A stretch of DNA of 26,955 nt, taken from Photorhabdus cinerea. Its GTDB lineage: Bacteria; Pseudomonadota; Gammaproteobacteria; Enterobacterales; Enterobacteriaceae. Below the pieces are notes generated by a model. It did not search any database. It was not told where the DNA came from and was given only the letters and a program-made list of their open reading frames with translations. The stretch covers positions 1-26,955 of the forward strand of contig NZ_PUJW01000032.1 in assembly GCF_011189575.1 (NCBI RefSeq). Direction: 5' to 3'. Of this stretch, positions 1 to 7,210 are shown in pieces. Position 1 is the first letter of the stretch. Every line of letters starts with the position of its first letter. The position numbers and the translations under genes are program-made.

Positions 1-125
1 GTGATAACATTCAGATGGTAGTTACCCTGATTGCACCAATCGCAATGGACCAGGGTCTGCGCTTCGCTATCCGTGAAGGCGGTCGTACAGTAGGTGCTGG
101 TGTTGTTGCTAAAGTTATCGCATAA
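1..125 (+). CDS. tuf: Elongation factor Tu, C-terminal end (5' truncated by window)
   Basis: The last 40 codons of EF-Tu, the GTPase that delivers aminoacyl-tRNA to the ribosomal A site. The reading frame starts at base 3 and stops with TAA at 123-125. The visible part is the end of beta-barrel domain III. It contains the family signatures MVVTLIAPIAM, GLRFAIREGGRTVGAG and VVAKVIA; E. coli ends VVAKVLG, so the last residues differ slightly. Its position just upstream of the S10 operon matches tufA, the last gene of the str operon (rpsL-rpsG-fusA-tufA), but the copy cannot be assigned from this fragment, so I give only tuf. Confidence 0.97.
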   Translation, partial: DNIQMVVTLIAPIAMDQGLRFAIREGGRTVGAGVVAKVIA

Positions 126-183
126 TTGCTAATAATTAAGTTTCTGGTTCTAAAGTAGGTTTACACTCTAGAACTTCGACAGT

Positions 184-212
184 AAGCACCTGATGTATTA
201 CATCAGGTGCTT
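184..212 (+). terminator. Hairpin after tuf, possible terminator
   Basis: A near-perfect inverted repeat of 14-base arms, AAGCACCTGATGTA and TACATCAGGTGCTT, separated by one T. The real fold would be a 12-bp stem with a 5-nt loop. It lies 58 bases after the tuf stop and fits the 3' end of the tuf transcript. The bases after it (GGTAGTTGGATTT) lack a proper U-run, so it may be a weak intrinsic terminator or a 3'-end-protecting hairpin. Confidence 0.55.
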
Positions 213-560
213 GGTAGTTGGATTTATGTGATTCTTCCTTGGTTGTAGATTTCTACATTGTCCTCTAAATCATCTTTTATATTGTTTAAATGTCTTCGAT
301 TTGTGCCAGTGGTAGTTTATTCTTTAGGATTCTCATCAACCCATTCTGTTAGCGCATCCTGATATATCAGGTACATCTCTCTATCATCAGCATTCAGTAA
401 TGGTCTGCAATTTTTTCGAATGAATCAGACTCAGATAAGCTGTTCTTTTAAATACAGGTAAGCAATATTTGAGGCCCATATCTGTTCTGTCTCTGTTAGT
501 AAGCACTGACATAGGTAGTTGGTATGGAGCCGAAAAATTGGAACAGATAATTAAATGCAA
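213..560. other. Gene-free stretch between tuf and bfd
   Basis: About 350 bases with no gene I can support. The only longer open frame is a 69-codon one on the - strand (387-596). It has no recognisable motif and overlaps the bfd promoter, so I leave it out. The - strand contains short stop-interrupted coding-like pieces, which may be remnants of a lost gene, but none can be named. Confidence 0.5.
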
Positions 561-568
561 ACGATTAT

Positions 569-606
569 TGAAATAATACTCATTATTATTTACCATGGGC
601 TATAAT
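569..606 (+). promoter_or_regulatory. Candidate bfd promoter with Fur box
   Basis: A consensus -10 (TATAAT) is at 601-606. Just upstream, 569-587 reads TGAAATAATACTCATTATT, which matches the Fur-box consensus at 13 of 19 positions by my count and covers the expected -35 area (about 578-583). A transcript starting near 613 would leave a leader of about 15 nt before the bfd ATG at 628. E. coli bfd is known to be iron-repressed by Fur, so the arrangement makes sense. The site is inferred by eye, without a matrix score. Confidence 0.55.
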
Positions 607-627
607 ATGTACCAGAGAGTGCTGTTT

Positions 628-822
628 ATGTATGTCTGCCTATGTAATGCGGTGAGTGATAGAACAATACGTAATGCGGTGCGTCAGCATCACGTTCACT
701 CTATCAGAGAGTTAAAACGTATTGTTCCTGTAGGCCGTGATTGTGGGAAATGCATACGTCAAGCCAGAGAGCTAATTAATGAGGAAATTGCCCAACTGCC
801 CAAGATAGATAAAGTTGCTTGA
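628..822 (+). CDS. bfd: Bacterioferritin-associated ferredoxin
   Basis: A 64-residue [2Fe-2S] protein that binds bacterioferritin and passes electrons to its haem, so that stored ferric iron is reduced and released. It is in the BFD-like [2Fe-2S] family. The cluster cysteines are visible as the N-terminal CLC pair (Cys4 and Cys6) and a downstream CGKC pair. I chose the ATG at 628 over the in-frame ATG at 595 for three reasons: the protein then begins MYVCLCN like E. coli Bfd and has the same length, a GAGAG ribosome site precedes it, and a TATAAT box at 601-606 would lie inside the longer frame. bfr follows 77 bases later, so electron donor and store are likely co-expressed under low iron. 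Confidence 0.95.
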   Translation: MYVCLCNAVSDRTIRNAVRQHHVHSIRELKRIVPVGRDCGKCIRQARELINEEIAQLPKIDKVA

Positions 823-899
823 TAAAAAATAAGGCAAGTTTACTACTACTCTGCTGAATAGGTACTACACTTTAAGTACTGGAAGCGGAGGGTTGGACT

Positions 900-1376
900 A
901 TGAAAGGTGATAAAAAAATCATTGCTTATTTAAATAAACTTCTTGGAAATGAGCTTGTCGCAATTAATCAGTATTTCCTGCATGCCCGGATGTTCAAAAA
1001 CTGGGGGCTTACCCGCCTTAATGAGAAGGAATATCATGAATCTATTGATGAGATGAAGCATGCTGATAGGTACATTGAACGTGTTCTTTTTCTTGAAGGA
1101 ATTCCTAATTTGCAAGACCTAGGGAAACTTAACATCGGAGAAGATATTGAAGAAATGCTCAGATCCGATTTGCAGCTTGAATTACAAGGAGCTCACGACC
1201 TGAGAGAAGCAATTGCTTATGCTGATTCGATTCATGACTATGTCAGCCGTGATTTGATGATAGATATCTTAGATGCGGAAGAGGGGCATATTGATTGGCT
1301 GGAAACTCAACTTGAACTAATTGAACGCATGGGGATTCAAAATTATTCCCAAGCGCAGATTCTTGAAGGAGAGTAG
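900..1376 (+). CDS. bfr: Bacterioferritin
   Basis: Haem-containing iron-storage protein. It forms a 24-subunit shell that oxidises Fe2+ at di-iron sites and stores it as ferric mineral in the cytoplasm. It has 158 residues, the same as E. coli Bfr, and aligns without gaps. The ferroxidase ligands are present: Glu18 (GNELVAINQ), Glu51 and His54 (DEMKH), Glu94 (LELQG), and Glu127 with His130 (EEGH). Met52, the axial haem ligand shared between subunits, is also present. A good site, GGAGGG, lies just before the ATG. The gene follows bfd, its electron donor, and is closed by a hairpin at 1388-1443. Confidence 0.98.
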   Translation: MKGDKKIIAYLNKLLGNELVAINQYFLHARMFKNWGLTRLNEKEYHESIDEMKHADRYIERVLFLEGIPNLQDLGKLNIGEDIEEMLRSDLQLELQGAHDLREAIAYADSIHDYVSRDLMIDILDAEEGHIDWLETQLELIERMGIQNYSQAQILEGE

Positions 1377-1387
1377 TCACTATAAAT

Positions 1388-1443
1388 AATGCCCTATCCT
1401 ACTACATTATACAGTTAGGGCATTCTTTGTTTCGTTCCATATT
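1388..1443 (+). terminator. Terminator of bfd-bfr
   Basis: Arms AATGCCCTA (1388-1396) and TAGGGCATT (1426-1434) form a perfect 9-bp stem 11 bases after the bfr stop. The T-rich CTTTGTTTCGTT follows. The large 29-nt loop is unusual, but the stem and T-tract support an intrinsic terminator that separates bfr from the S10 promoter. Confidence 0.75.
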
Positions 1444-1479
1444 TTACATTTCCTCTCCGAACAGATTCTCATCTGTATC

Positions 1480-1507
1480 TTGCTTTGCTAATTGATTTGC
1501 GTATAAT
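1480..1507 (+). promoter_or_regulatory. S10 operon promoter
   Basis: A -35 TTGCTT (1480-1485) and a consensus -10 TATAAT (1502-1507) are separated by 16 bases. The start site should be near 1514, leaving a leader of about 175 nt before rpsJ. This agrees with the known 172-nt S10 leader of E. coli. Confidence 0.85.
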
Positions 1508-1513
1508 ACGTGG

Positions 1514-1689
1514 GCTTACTTATGTGTAGGTCTGATTTGTCAATCAGCGAATGTGCAGAGCTTTTTACTGCCATTTAAAAATACTCCCGATATGGGGGTT
1601 ATACATTGAACGATTACACTCTCCCGTCAATCGAAATGGGTACGAGGAGTAATTATTTACGTTTATAAAATAGTTGGAGCTCTGGTCTC
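1514..1689 (+). promoter_or_regulatory. S10 leader RNA, L4-responsive attenuator
   Basis: Untranslated leader of the S10 operon. In enterobacteria, excess L4 (rplD product) binds this RNA, stabilises a NusA-dependent pause at a U-rich site and blocks rpsJ translation. The 3' half is strongly conserved with E. coli: GGGTACGAGGAGTAATTATT near 1637, and GGAGCTCTGGTCTC directly before the rpsJ ATG, which carries the ribosome site. The CTCCCG repeats at about 1584 and 1620 pair with nearby GGG runs and likely form hairpins HD/HE. The mechanism is taken from the family. Confidence 0.8.
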
Positions 1690-2001
1690 ATGCAGAACCA
1701 AAGAATCCGTATCCGCCTGAAAGCATTTGATCATCGTTTGATCGATCAATCAACTGCGGAAATTGTCGAGACCGCTAAGCGTACTGGTGCGCAGGTTCGT
1801 GGTCCGATCCCGCTGCCGACTCGTAAAGAGCGTTTTACCGTTCTGATTTCTCCGCATGTTAATAAAGATGCGCGCGATCAGTACGAAATTCGCACTCATA
1901 AGCGTCTGGTTGACATCGTTGAGCCAACCGAGAAAACCGTTGATGCTCTGATGCGTCTGGATCTGGCTGCCGGTGTAGACGTGCAGATCAGCCTGGGTTA
2001 A
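1690..2001 (+). CDS. rpsJ: 30S ribosomal protein S10 (NusE)
   Basis: Small-subunit head protein S10. As NusE it also pairs with NusB on boxA RNA during antitermination of rRNA transcription. It has 103 residues, the same as E. coli. The start [19 protein letters not shown] is nearly identical, and the long loop with [12 protein letters not shown], which threads into the subunit, is present. It is the first gene of the S10 operon; translation starts at the ATG behind the conserved leader, and rplC follows after 32 bases. Confidence 0.99.
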
Positions 2002-2033
2002 TCAGGTCATTGAACGATTGAGAGGTTGAAACA

Positions 2034-2663
2034 ATGATTGGTTTAGTCGGTAAAAAAGTGGGTATGACTCGCATCTTCACTGAAGATGGCGTTTCAATCC
2101 CTGTAACTGTTATCGAAATTGAAGATAACCGCGTTACTCAGGTTAAAGACTTGGATCATGATGGTTATCGTGCAATTCAGGTTACCACTGGTAGCAAAAA
2201 AGCTAGCCGTGTAAACAAACCTGAAGCAGGGCATTTTGCTAAAGCTGGCGTTGAAGCTGGCCGTATCCTGCGTGAATTCCGCCTATCTGAAGGCGAAGAA
2301 TATGCTGTAGGTCAAAGCATTAGCGTTGAGATTTTCGCTGACGTTAAGAAAGTCGACGTTACTGGTACATCTAAAGGTAAAGGTTTTGCTGGCACTGTTA
2401 AGCGCTGGAATTTCCGTACCCAAGATGCTAGCCACGGTAACTCTTTGTCTCACCGTGTTCCGGGTTCTATCGGTCAGAACCAAACTCCGGGCAAGGTATT
2501 TAAAGGCAAGAAAATGGCAGGCCAACTGGGTAATGAACGTGTAACCGTTCAAAGCCTGGATGTAGTACGTGTTGACGCTGAGCGCAACCTGCTGCTGGTC
2601 AAAGGTGCTGTTCCAGGTGCGACTGGTAGCAACCTGATCGTAAAACCGGCTGTTAAGGCGTAA
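2034..2663 (+). CDS. rplC: 50S ribosomal protein L3
   Basis: An early-assembly large-subunit protein that binds near the 3' end of 23S rRNA and reaches the peptidyl-transferase centre. It has 209 residues, the same as E. coli. The extended loop carries RVPGSIGQNQTPGKV. Gln150 in that loop is the residue methylated by PrmB in E. coli and is conserved here. A GAGAGG site precedes the ATG. It is the second gene of the S10 operon, with rplD 16 bases downstream. Confidence 0.99.
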   Translation: MIGLVGKKVGMTRIFTEDGVSIPVTVIEIEDNRVTQVKDLDHDGYRAIQVTTGSKKASRVNKPEAGHFAKAGVEAGRILREFRLSEGEEYAVGQSISVEIFADVKKVDVTGTSKGKGFAGTVKRWNFRTQDASHGNSLSHRVPGSIGQNQTPGKVFKGKKMAGQLGNERVTVQSLDVVRVDAERNLLLVKGAVPGATGSNLIVKPAVKA

Positions 2664-2679
2664 CGTCGAGGAGATAGGA

Positions 2680-3285
2680 ATGGAATTGGTAATGAAAGAC
2701 GCGCAAGGCGCGCTGACTGTTTCCGAAACTACCTTCGGGCGTGATTTCAATGAAGCGCTTGTGCATCAAGTAGTTGTTGCTTACGCAGCTGGTGCACGTC
2801 AAGGTACTCGTGCTCAGAAAACCCGTGCTGAAGTTTCTGGTTCAGGTAAAAAACCATGGCGTCAGAAAGGCACTGGTCGTGCACGCTCTGGTTCTATTAA
2901 GAGTCCAATTTGGCGCTCTGGTGGTGTAACTTTCGCAGCTAAGCCACAGGACCACAGTCAAAAAGTTAATAAAAAAATGTACCGCGGTGCTTTGAAAAGC
3001 ATCCTGTCTGAGCTGGTACGTCAAGATCGTTTGATCGTTGTCGAGAAGTTCTCTGTAGAAGCTCCTAAAACTAAGCTTCTGGTTCAGAAACTGAAAGAAA
3101 TGACTCTGGAAGATGTGCTGATTATCACTGGTGAAGTTGATGAGAACTTGTTCTTATCAGCTCGTAATCTGTACAAGGTTGATGTCCGTGATGCAGCTAG
3201 TATCGATCCAGTTAGTTTGATAGCCTTCGATAAAGTGGTTATGACTGCTGATGCTGTGAAGCAAGTTGAGGAGATGCTGGCATGA
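2680..3285 (+). CDS. rplD: 50S ribosomal protein L4
   Basis: A large-subunit core protein whose long loop lines the peptide exit tunnel. It is also the autogenous repressor of the S10 operon. It has 201 residues, as in E. coli. The tunnel loop contains KPWRQKGTGRARSGS, with Lys63, the position linked to erythromycin resistance in E. coli, in its sensitive form. The start MELVMKDAQ follows a GAGGAGATAGG site. The stop overlaps the rplW start by four bases (ATGA), suggesting translational coupling. Confidence 0.99.
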   Translation: MELVMKDAQGALTVSETTFGRDFNEALVHQVVVAYAAGARQGTRAQKTRAEVSGSGKKPWRQKGTGRARSGSIKSPIWRSGGVTFAAKPQDHSQKVNKKMYRGALKSILSELVRQDRLIVVEKFSVEAPKTKLLVQKLKEMTLEDVLIITGEVDENLFLSARNLYKVDVRDAASIDPVSLIAFDKVVMTADAVKQVEEMLA

Positions 3286-3584
3286 TCCGTGAAGAACGTC
3301 TGCTGAAAGTACTGCGCGCGCCGCATGTATCTGAAAAAGCTTCTACAGCGATGGAAAAAAGCAATACCATCGTTCTCAAAGTTGCAAAAGACGCGACTAA
3401 AGCAGAAATTAAAGCTGCTGTACAGAAATTATTTGAAGTCGAAGTTGAAGGTGTTAACACTTTGCTGGTTAAAGGCAAAACTAAACGCCACGGTCAGCGT
3501 ATTGGTCGTCGTAGCGACTGGAAAAAAGCTTACGTTACTCTAAAAGAAGGCCAGAATATGGACTTCATTGGTGGCGCAGAGTAA
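3282..3584 (+). CDS. rplW: 50S ribosomal protein L23
   Basis: A protein at the rim of the peptide exit tunnel. It is the docking site for trigger factor and signal recognition particle. It has 100 residues, as in E. coli. It keeps RAPHVSEKAS, in which Glu18 contacts trigger factor, and the VNTLLVKGKTKRHGQRIGRR segment that enters the tunnel. Its ATG overlaps the rplD stop, and the ribosome site GAGGAG lies inside the end of rplD. Confidence 0.99.
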   Translation: MIREERLLKVLRAPHVSEKASTAMEKSNTIVLKVAKDATKAEIKAAVQKLFEVEVEGVNTLLVKGKTKRHGQRIGRRSDWKKAYVTLKEGQNMDFIGGAE

Positions 3585-3603
3585 GTCGGAGGAGTAAAGA
3601 ACA

Positions 3604-4428
3604 ATGGCAATTGTTAAATGTAAACCTACGTCTCCGGGCCGTCGCCACGTTGTTAAGGTGGTTAACCCTGAGCTGCATAAGGGCAAACCTTATGCTCCGT
3701 TGCTGGAAAAAAGCAGCAAAACCGGTGGTCGTAACAACAATGGCCGTATTACCACTCGTCACATTGGTGGTGGCCACAAGCAGCATTATCGCTTGATTGA
3801 CTTCAAGCGTAACAAAGATGGTATTCCTGCTGTAATTGAGCGCTTGGAATATGATCCAAACCGTTCAGCAAACATCGCCCTGGTTCTGTATAAAGACGGT
3901 GAGCGTCGTTATATTCTTGCACCTAAAGGTTTGAAAGCTGGTGATCAGATCCAATCTGGTGCTGATGCAGCTATCAAAGCTGGTAACGCATTACCAATGC
4001 GCAATATCCCAGTTGGTTCTACTGTACACAATGTAGAAATGAAACCGGGTAAAGGCGGTCAGTTGGCTCGTTCTGCTGGTGCATATGTTCAGATCGTTGC
4101 TCGTGATGGTTCTTATGTGACCTTGCGTCTGCGTTCTGGTGAAATGCGTAAAGTTCTGTCTGACTGTCGTGCTACTTTAGGCGAAGTTGGTAATGCAGAA
4201 CACATGCTACGCGTTCTGGGTAAAGCTGGTGCAAGTCGCTGGCGTGGCATTCGTCCTACCGTTCGTGGTACGGCGATGAACCCGGTAGATCACCCACATG
4301 GTGGTGGTGAAGGTCGTAACTTTGGTAAACATCCTGTAACTCCTTGGGGCGTTCAAACTAAAGGTAAGAAGACCCGTAGTAATAAACGTACTGATCAGTT
4401 CATCGTACGTCGCCGTACTAAAAAATAA
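3604..4428 (+). CDS. rplB: 50S ribosomal protein L2
   Basis: A highly conserved large-subunit protein needed for subunit joining and close to the peptidyl-transferase centre. It has 274 residues against 273 in E. coli. The N-terminal OB-fold region (about 40-120) has GGGHKQHYRLIDFKRNKDGI. The C-terminal part (about 125-200) is SH3-like. The near-invariant GTAMNPVDHPHGGGEGR loop near residue 228 includes the conserved histidine implicated in activity. It is preceded by GGAGG and lies in the S10 operon between rplW and rpsS. Confidence 0.99.
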   Translation: MAIVKCKPTSPGRRHVVKVVNPELHKGKPYAPLLEKSSKTGGRNNNGRITTRHIGGGHKQHYRLIDFKRNKDGIPAVIERLEYDPNRSANIALVLYKDGERRYILAPKGLKAGDQIQSGADAAIKAGNALPMRNIPVGSTVHNVEMKPGKGGQLARSAGAYVQIVARDGSYVTLRLRSGEMRKVLSDCRATLGEVGNAEHMLRVLGKAGASRWRGIRPTVRGTAMNPVDHPHGGGEGRNFGKHPVTPWGVQTKGKKTRSNKRTDQFIVRRRTKK

Positions 4429-4442
4429 TTAGAGGATAAGCC

Positions 4443-4721
4443 ATGCCACGTTCTCTCAAGAAAGGTCCATTTATTGACCTGCACTTGCTGAAGAAGGTAG
4501 AGAAAGCGGTGGAAAGCGGAGACAAAAAGCCTATTAAGACTTGGTCCCGTCGTTCAACGATCTTTCCTAACATGATCGGTTTGACCATCGCTGTCCATAA
4601 TGGTCGTCAGCATGTACCTGTTTTTGTTTCCGACGAAATGGTTGGTCATAAACTAGGTGAATTCGCGCCGACCCGTACTTATCGCGGCCATGCGGCCGAT
4701 AAAAAGGCTAAAAAGCGCTAA
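4443..4721 (+). CDS. rpsS: 30S ribosomal protein S19
   Basis: A small-subunit head protein that packs with S13 and forms bridges to the 50S subunit. It has 92 residues, as in E. coli. Signatures are PRSLKKGPFIDLHL at the N terminus and KLGEFAPTRTYRGHAADKK at the C terminus. It lies 14 bases from each neighbour in the S10 operon, with GAGGATAAGCC before the ATG. Confidence 0.99.
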   Translation: MPRSLKKGPFIDLHLLKKVEKAVESGDKKPIKTWSRRSTIFPNMIGLTIAVHNGRQHVPVFVSDEMVGHKLGEFAPTRTYRGHAADKKAKKR

Positions 4722-4735
4722 GGTAGGAGGAAGAG

Positions 4736-5068
4736 ATGGAAACTATCGCTAAACATCGCCACGCTCGTTCTTCTGCTCAGAAGGTTCGCCTTGTAGCTGA
4801 CCTGATTCGCGGTAAGAAAGTGTCGCAAGCTCTGGAAACTCTGACCTATACCAACAAGAAAGCTGCTGGTTTAGTGAAGAAAGTACTTGAGTCTGCTATT
4901 GCTAATGCAGAACACAACGATGGTGCTGACATTGATGATCTGAAAGTCACGAAGATTTTCGTAGACGAAGGCCCGACCATGAAGCGTATTATGCCTCGTG
5001 CAAAAGGTCGTGCAGATCGCATCCTGAAGCGCAGCAGCCACATTACTGTGGTTGTGTCCGATCGCTGA
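4736..5068 (+). CDS. rplV: 50S ribosomal protein L22
   Basis: A globular protein with a long beta-hairpin that, with L4, forms the narrowest part of the peptide tunnel. It has 110 residues, as in E. coli. The hairpin GPTMKRIMPRAKGRADRI includes Met82-Lys83-Arg84, whose deletion gives macrolide resistance in E. coli; the sensitive form is present. A GGAGGAAG site precedes the ATG. It is in the middle of the S10 operon. Confidence 0.99.
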   Translation: METIAKHRHARSSAQKVRLVADLIRGKKVSQALETLTYTNKKAAGLVKKVLESAIANAEHNDGADIDDLKVTKIFVDEGPTMKRIMPRAKGRADRILKRSSHITVVVSDR

Positions 5069-5085
5069 GACTCTGGAGACTAGCA

Positions 5086-5787
5086 ATGGGTCAGAAAGTA
5101 CATCCTAATGGTATTCGCCTGGGTATTGTCAAACCTTGGAACTCTACCTGGTATGCGAATACCAAAGAATTCGCTGATAACCTGGACAGCGATTTTAAAG
5201 TGCGCCAGTACTTGAATAAAGAATTGGCAAAAGCGTCTATTTCACGCATTGTTATTGAACGTCCTGCTAAAAGCATCCGTGTAACTATTCACACTGCTCG
5301 CCCAGGCATCGTAATCGGTAAGAAAGGTGAAGACGTAGAGAAACTGCGTAAAACTGTAGCGGAAATCGCTGGTGTTCCTGCGCAAATTAATATTTCTGAA
5401 GTGCGTAAGCCTGAACTGGACGCAAAACTGGTTGCTGATAGTATCACTTCACAGTTGGAACGTCGTGTTATGTTCCGCCGCGCTATGAAGCGCGCAGTCC
5501 AGAACGCAATGCGCTTGGGTGCCAAAGGTATTAAAGTGGAAGTAAGTGGCCGCTTGGGCGGTGCTGAAATCGCGCGTACTGAATGGTATCGTGAAGGTCG
5601 TGTACCATTGCACACATTACGTGCAGACATCGATTATAACACTTCAGAGGCGCACACCACTTATGGTGTACTCGGTGTTAAGGTATGGATCTTCAAAGGT
5701 GAGATCTTGGGTGGTATGGCTGCTGTTGAACAGGCGGAAAAACCGGCTGCGCAACCTAAAAAGCAGCAGCGTAAAGGCCGCAAGTAA
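5086..5787 (+). CDS. rpsC: 30S ribosomal protein S3
   Basis: A protein at the mRNA entry channel of the small subunit. It has 233 residues, as in E. coli. It has a type II KH domain with the IVIGKKGEDVEKL loop near residues 75-87. Arg131, Arg132 and Lys135 (RRAMKRAV) are the helicase residues that help unwind incoming mRNA. The basic C-terminal tail (QPKKQQRKGRK) is typical. It lies 17 bases after rplV and 12 before rplP. Confidence 0.99.
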   Translation: MGQKVHPNGIRLGIVKPWNSTWYANTKEFADNLDSDFKVRQYLNKELAKASISRIVIERPAKSIRVTIHTARPGIVIGKKGEDVEKLRKTVAEIAGVPAQINISEVRKPELDAKLVADSITSQLERRVMFRRAMKRAVQNAMRLGAKGIKVEVSGRLGGAEIARTEWYREGRVPLHTLRADIDYNTSEAHTTYGVLGVKVWIFKGEILGGMAAVEQAEKPAAQPKKQQRKGRK

Positions 5788-5799
5788 GGAGAGTCGCTG

Positions 5800-6210
5800 A
5801 TGTTACAACCAAAGCGTACGAAATTCCGTAAAGTGCACAAAGGCCGTAACCGTGGTCTGGCAGCAGGTGCGGATGTTAGCTTCGGCACTTTCGGCCTGAA
5901 AGCTGTGGGCCGTGGTCGTCTGACAGCACGTCAGATTGAAGCGGCACGTCGTGCTATGACTCGTGCAATTAAACGTCAAGGTAAAATCTGGATTCGTGTA
6001 TTCCCAGACAAACCAATCACTGAAAAGCCACTCGAAGTACGTATGGGTAAAGGCAAAGGTAACGTAGAATATTGGGTTGCCTTGATCCAGCCCGGTAAAG
6101 TCCTTTATGAAATGGACGGTGTGTCTGAAGAGCTGGCTCGTGAAGCATTCAAGCTGGCAGCAGCGAAACTGCCTATCAAAACCACCTTTGTAACTAAGAC
6201 GGTGATGTAA
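5800..6210 (+). CDS. rplP: 50S ribosomal protein L16
   Basis: A large-subunit protein at the A-site tRNA elbow, required late in 50S assembly. It has 136 residues, as in E. coli. It begins MLQPKRTKFRKVHKGRNRG. Arg81 in PLEVRMGKGKG is the residue hydroxylated by RoxA/YcfD in E. coli and is conserved here. An AAGGAGAG site precedes the start. The stop TAA shares its last base with the rpmC ATG (TAATG), pointing to coupled translation. Confidence 0.99.
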   Translation: MLQPKRTKFRKVHKGRNRGLAAGADVSFGTFGLKAVGRGRLTARQIEAARRAMTRAIKRQGKIWIRVFPDKPITEKPLEVRMGKGKGNVEYWVALIQPGKVLYEMDGVSEELAREAFKLAAAKLPIKTTFVTKTVM

Positions 6211-6401
6211 TGAAAGCACAAGAGCTGCGCGAAAAAAGCGTTGAAGAGCTGAACACAGAGCTGCTGAACCTGCTGCGTGAACAATTTAACCTGCGTATGC
6301 AGGCAGCAAGTGGCCAGCTACAACAGTCTCACCTGTTGAAACAAGTGCGTCGTGATATCGCACGCGTTAAGACTTTATTGACTGAGAAGGCGGGTGCGTA
6401 A
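6210..6401 (+). CDS. rpmC: 50S ribosomal protein L29
   Basis: A small helical protein near the tunnel exit, next to L23, that contributes to the trigger factor and SRP docking surface. It has 63 residues, as in E. coli. It forms a helical hairpin with KAQELREKSVEELNTELL at the start and the conserved LLREQFNLRMQ. It overlaps rplP and rpsQ by one base each (TAATG). Confidence 0.99.
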   Translation: MKAQELREKSVEELNTELLNLLREQFNLRMQAASGQLQQSHLLKQVRRDIARVKTLLTEKAGA

Positions 6402-6655
6402 TGACCGATAAAATCCGTACTCTGCAAGGTCGTGTTGTTAGTGACAAAATGGAGAAATCTATTGTTGTTACTATTGAGCGTAAGGTGAAGCATCCTCTGT
6501 ATGGTAAATTCATCAAACGTACGACTAAACTGCACGTACATGACGAGAACAATGAATGTGGAATAGGTGATGTGGTGGAAATCCGTGAAACCCGTCCATT
6601 GTCCAAAACTAAATCTTGGACCTTAGTTCGCGTTGTAGAGAAAGCGATTCTGTAA
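6401..6655 (+). CDS. rpsQ: 30S ribosomal protein S17
   Basis: An OB-fold primary rRNA-binding protein that nucleates the small-subunit body. It has 84 residues, the same as E. coli. Motifs are LQGRVVSDKMEKSIVV, HPLYGKFIKRTTKLHVHDE and the C-terminal VEIRETRPLSKTKSW. It is the last gene of the S10 operon; a strong terminator begins 16 bases after its stop. Confidence 0.99.
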   Translation: MTDKIRTLQGRVVSDKMEKSIVVTIERKVKHPLYGKFIKRTTKLHVHDENNECGIGDVVEIRETRPLSKTKSWTLVRVVEKAIL

Positions 6656-6671
6656 GCTGACTCGAATAGAG

Positions 6672-6704
6672 TAAACGGCTCAGGCAATGAGCCGTTTATT
6701 TTTT
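6672..6704 (+). terminator. S10 operon terminator
   Basis: Perfect 11-bp arms TAAACGGCTCA (6672-6682) and TGAGCCGTTTA (6688-6698) flank a GGCAA loop and are followed by six T. This is a textbook intrinsic terminator between rpsQ and the spc promoter. Confidence 0.95.
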
Positions 6705-6707
6705 CTA

Positions 6708-6734
6708 TCCATATCTGAGATGTGGTGTTATAAT
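6708..6734 (+). promoter_or_regulatory. spc operon promoter
   Basis: A consensus -10 TATAAT lies at 6729-6734, followed by GCCGCGCCCTCAT, the GC-rich discriminator known from the E. coli spc promoter. The -35 is poorly defined (somewhere in CTATCCATAT). The conserved surroundings and the position right after the S10 terminator support the call. The start site should be near 6741, giving a leader of about 88 nt before rplN. Confidence 0.8.
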
Positions 6735-6828
6735 GCCGCGCCCTCATGATATGGGGTATCTGAACGGCCTCTTTATTTTATATAGTGAAGTAGGCTCAGT
6801 AGTAGTTGACATTTAGCGGAGCACTAAA

Positions 6829-7200
6829 ATGATCCAAGAACAGACTATGCTGAACGTGGCCGACAACTCCGGTGCACGTCGCGTAATGTGTATCAAGGTT
6901 CTGGGTGGCTCGCACCGTCGCTACGCACACGTCGGCGACATCATTAAAATCACCATCAAGGAAGCAATTCCTCGTGGTAAAGTGAAAAAAGGTGATGTCC
7001 TGAAAGCGGTAGTGGTGCGCACCAAGAAGGGTGTTCGTCGCCCTGACGGTTCTGTCATTCGCTTCGATGGCAATGCTTGCGTGTTGTTGAACAACACAAG
7101 TGAGCAGGTTATCGGTACGCGTATTTTTGGGCCGGTAACTCGTGAACTTCGTAATGAAAAGTTCATGAAAATTATCTCCCTGGCACCAGAAGTACTCTAA
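6829..7200 (+). CDS. rplN: 50S ribosomal protein L14
   Basis: A beta-barrel protein on the subunit interface that forms bridges with 16S rRNA; it is also the binding site of the silencing factor RsfS. It has 123 residues, as in E. coli. Motifs are MIQEQTMLNVADNSGARRV, the RRPDGSVIRFDGNACVLLN strand and IFGPVTRELR. It is the first gene of the spc operon, with GCGGAGCAC before the ATG, and rplX follows after 10 bases. Confidence 0.99.
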   Translation: MIQEQTMLNVADNSGARRVMCIKVLGGSHRRYAHVGDIIKITIKEAIPRGKVKKGDVLKAVVVRTKKGVRRPDGSVIRFDGNACVLLNNTSEQVIGTRIFGPVTRELRNEKFMKIISLAPEVL

Positions 7201-7210
7201 GGAGCGGACA

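Noticed and set aside
387..596. A 69-codon open frame on the - strand between tuf and bfd.
   Set aside because: No family motif and no ribosome site, and it overlaps the bfd promoter and Fur-box candidate; it is most likely chance.
595..627. Longer bfd start at 595, adding 11 residues.
   Set aside because: The added residues are unlike the family and include the TATAAT box; E. coli Bfd length fits the ATG at 628.
2283..2750. Long - strand frames opposite rplC, rplP, rplN, rplQ and other ribosomal genes.
   Set aside because: They are shadows produced by the biased codon use of highly expressed genes; none has ribosome sites or known domains.
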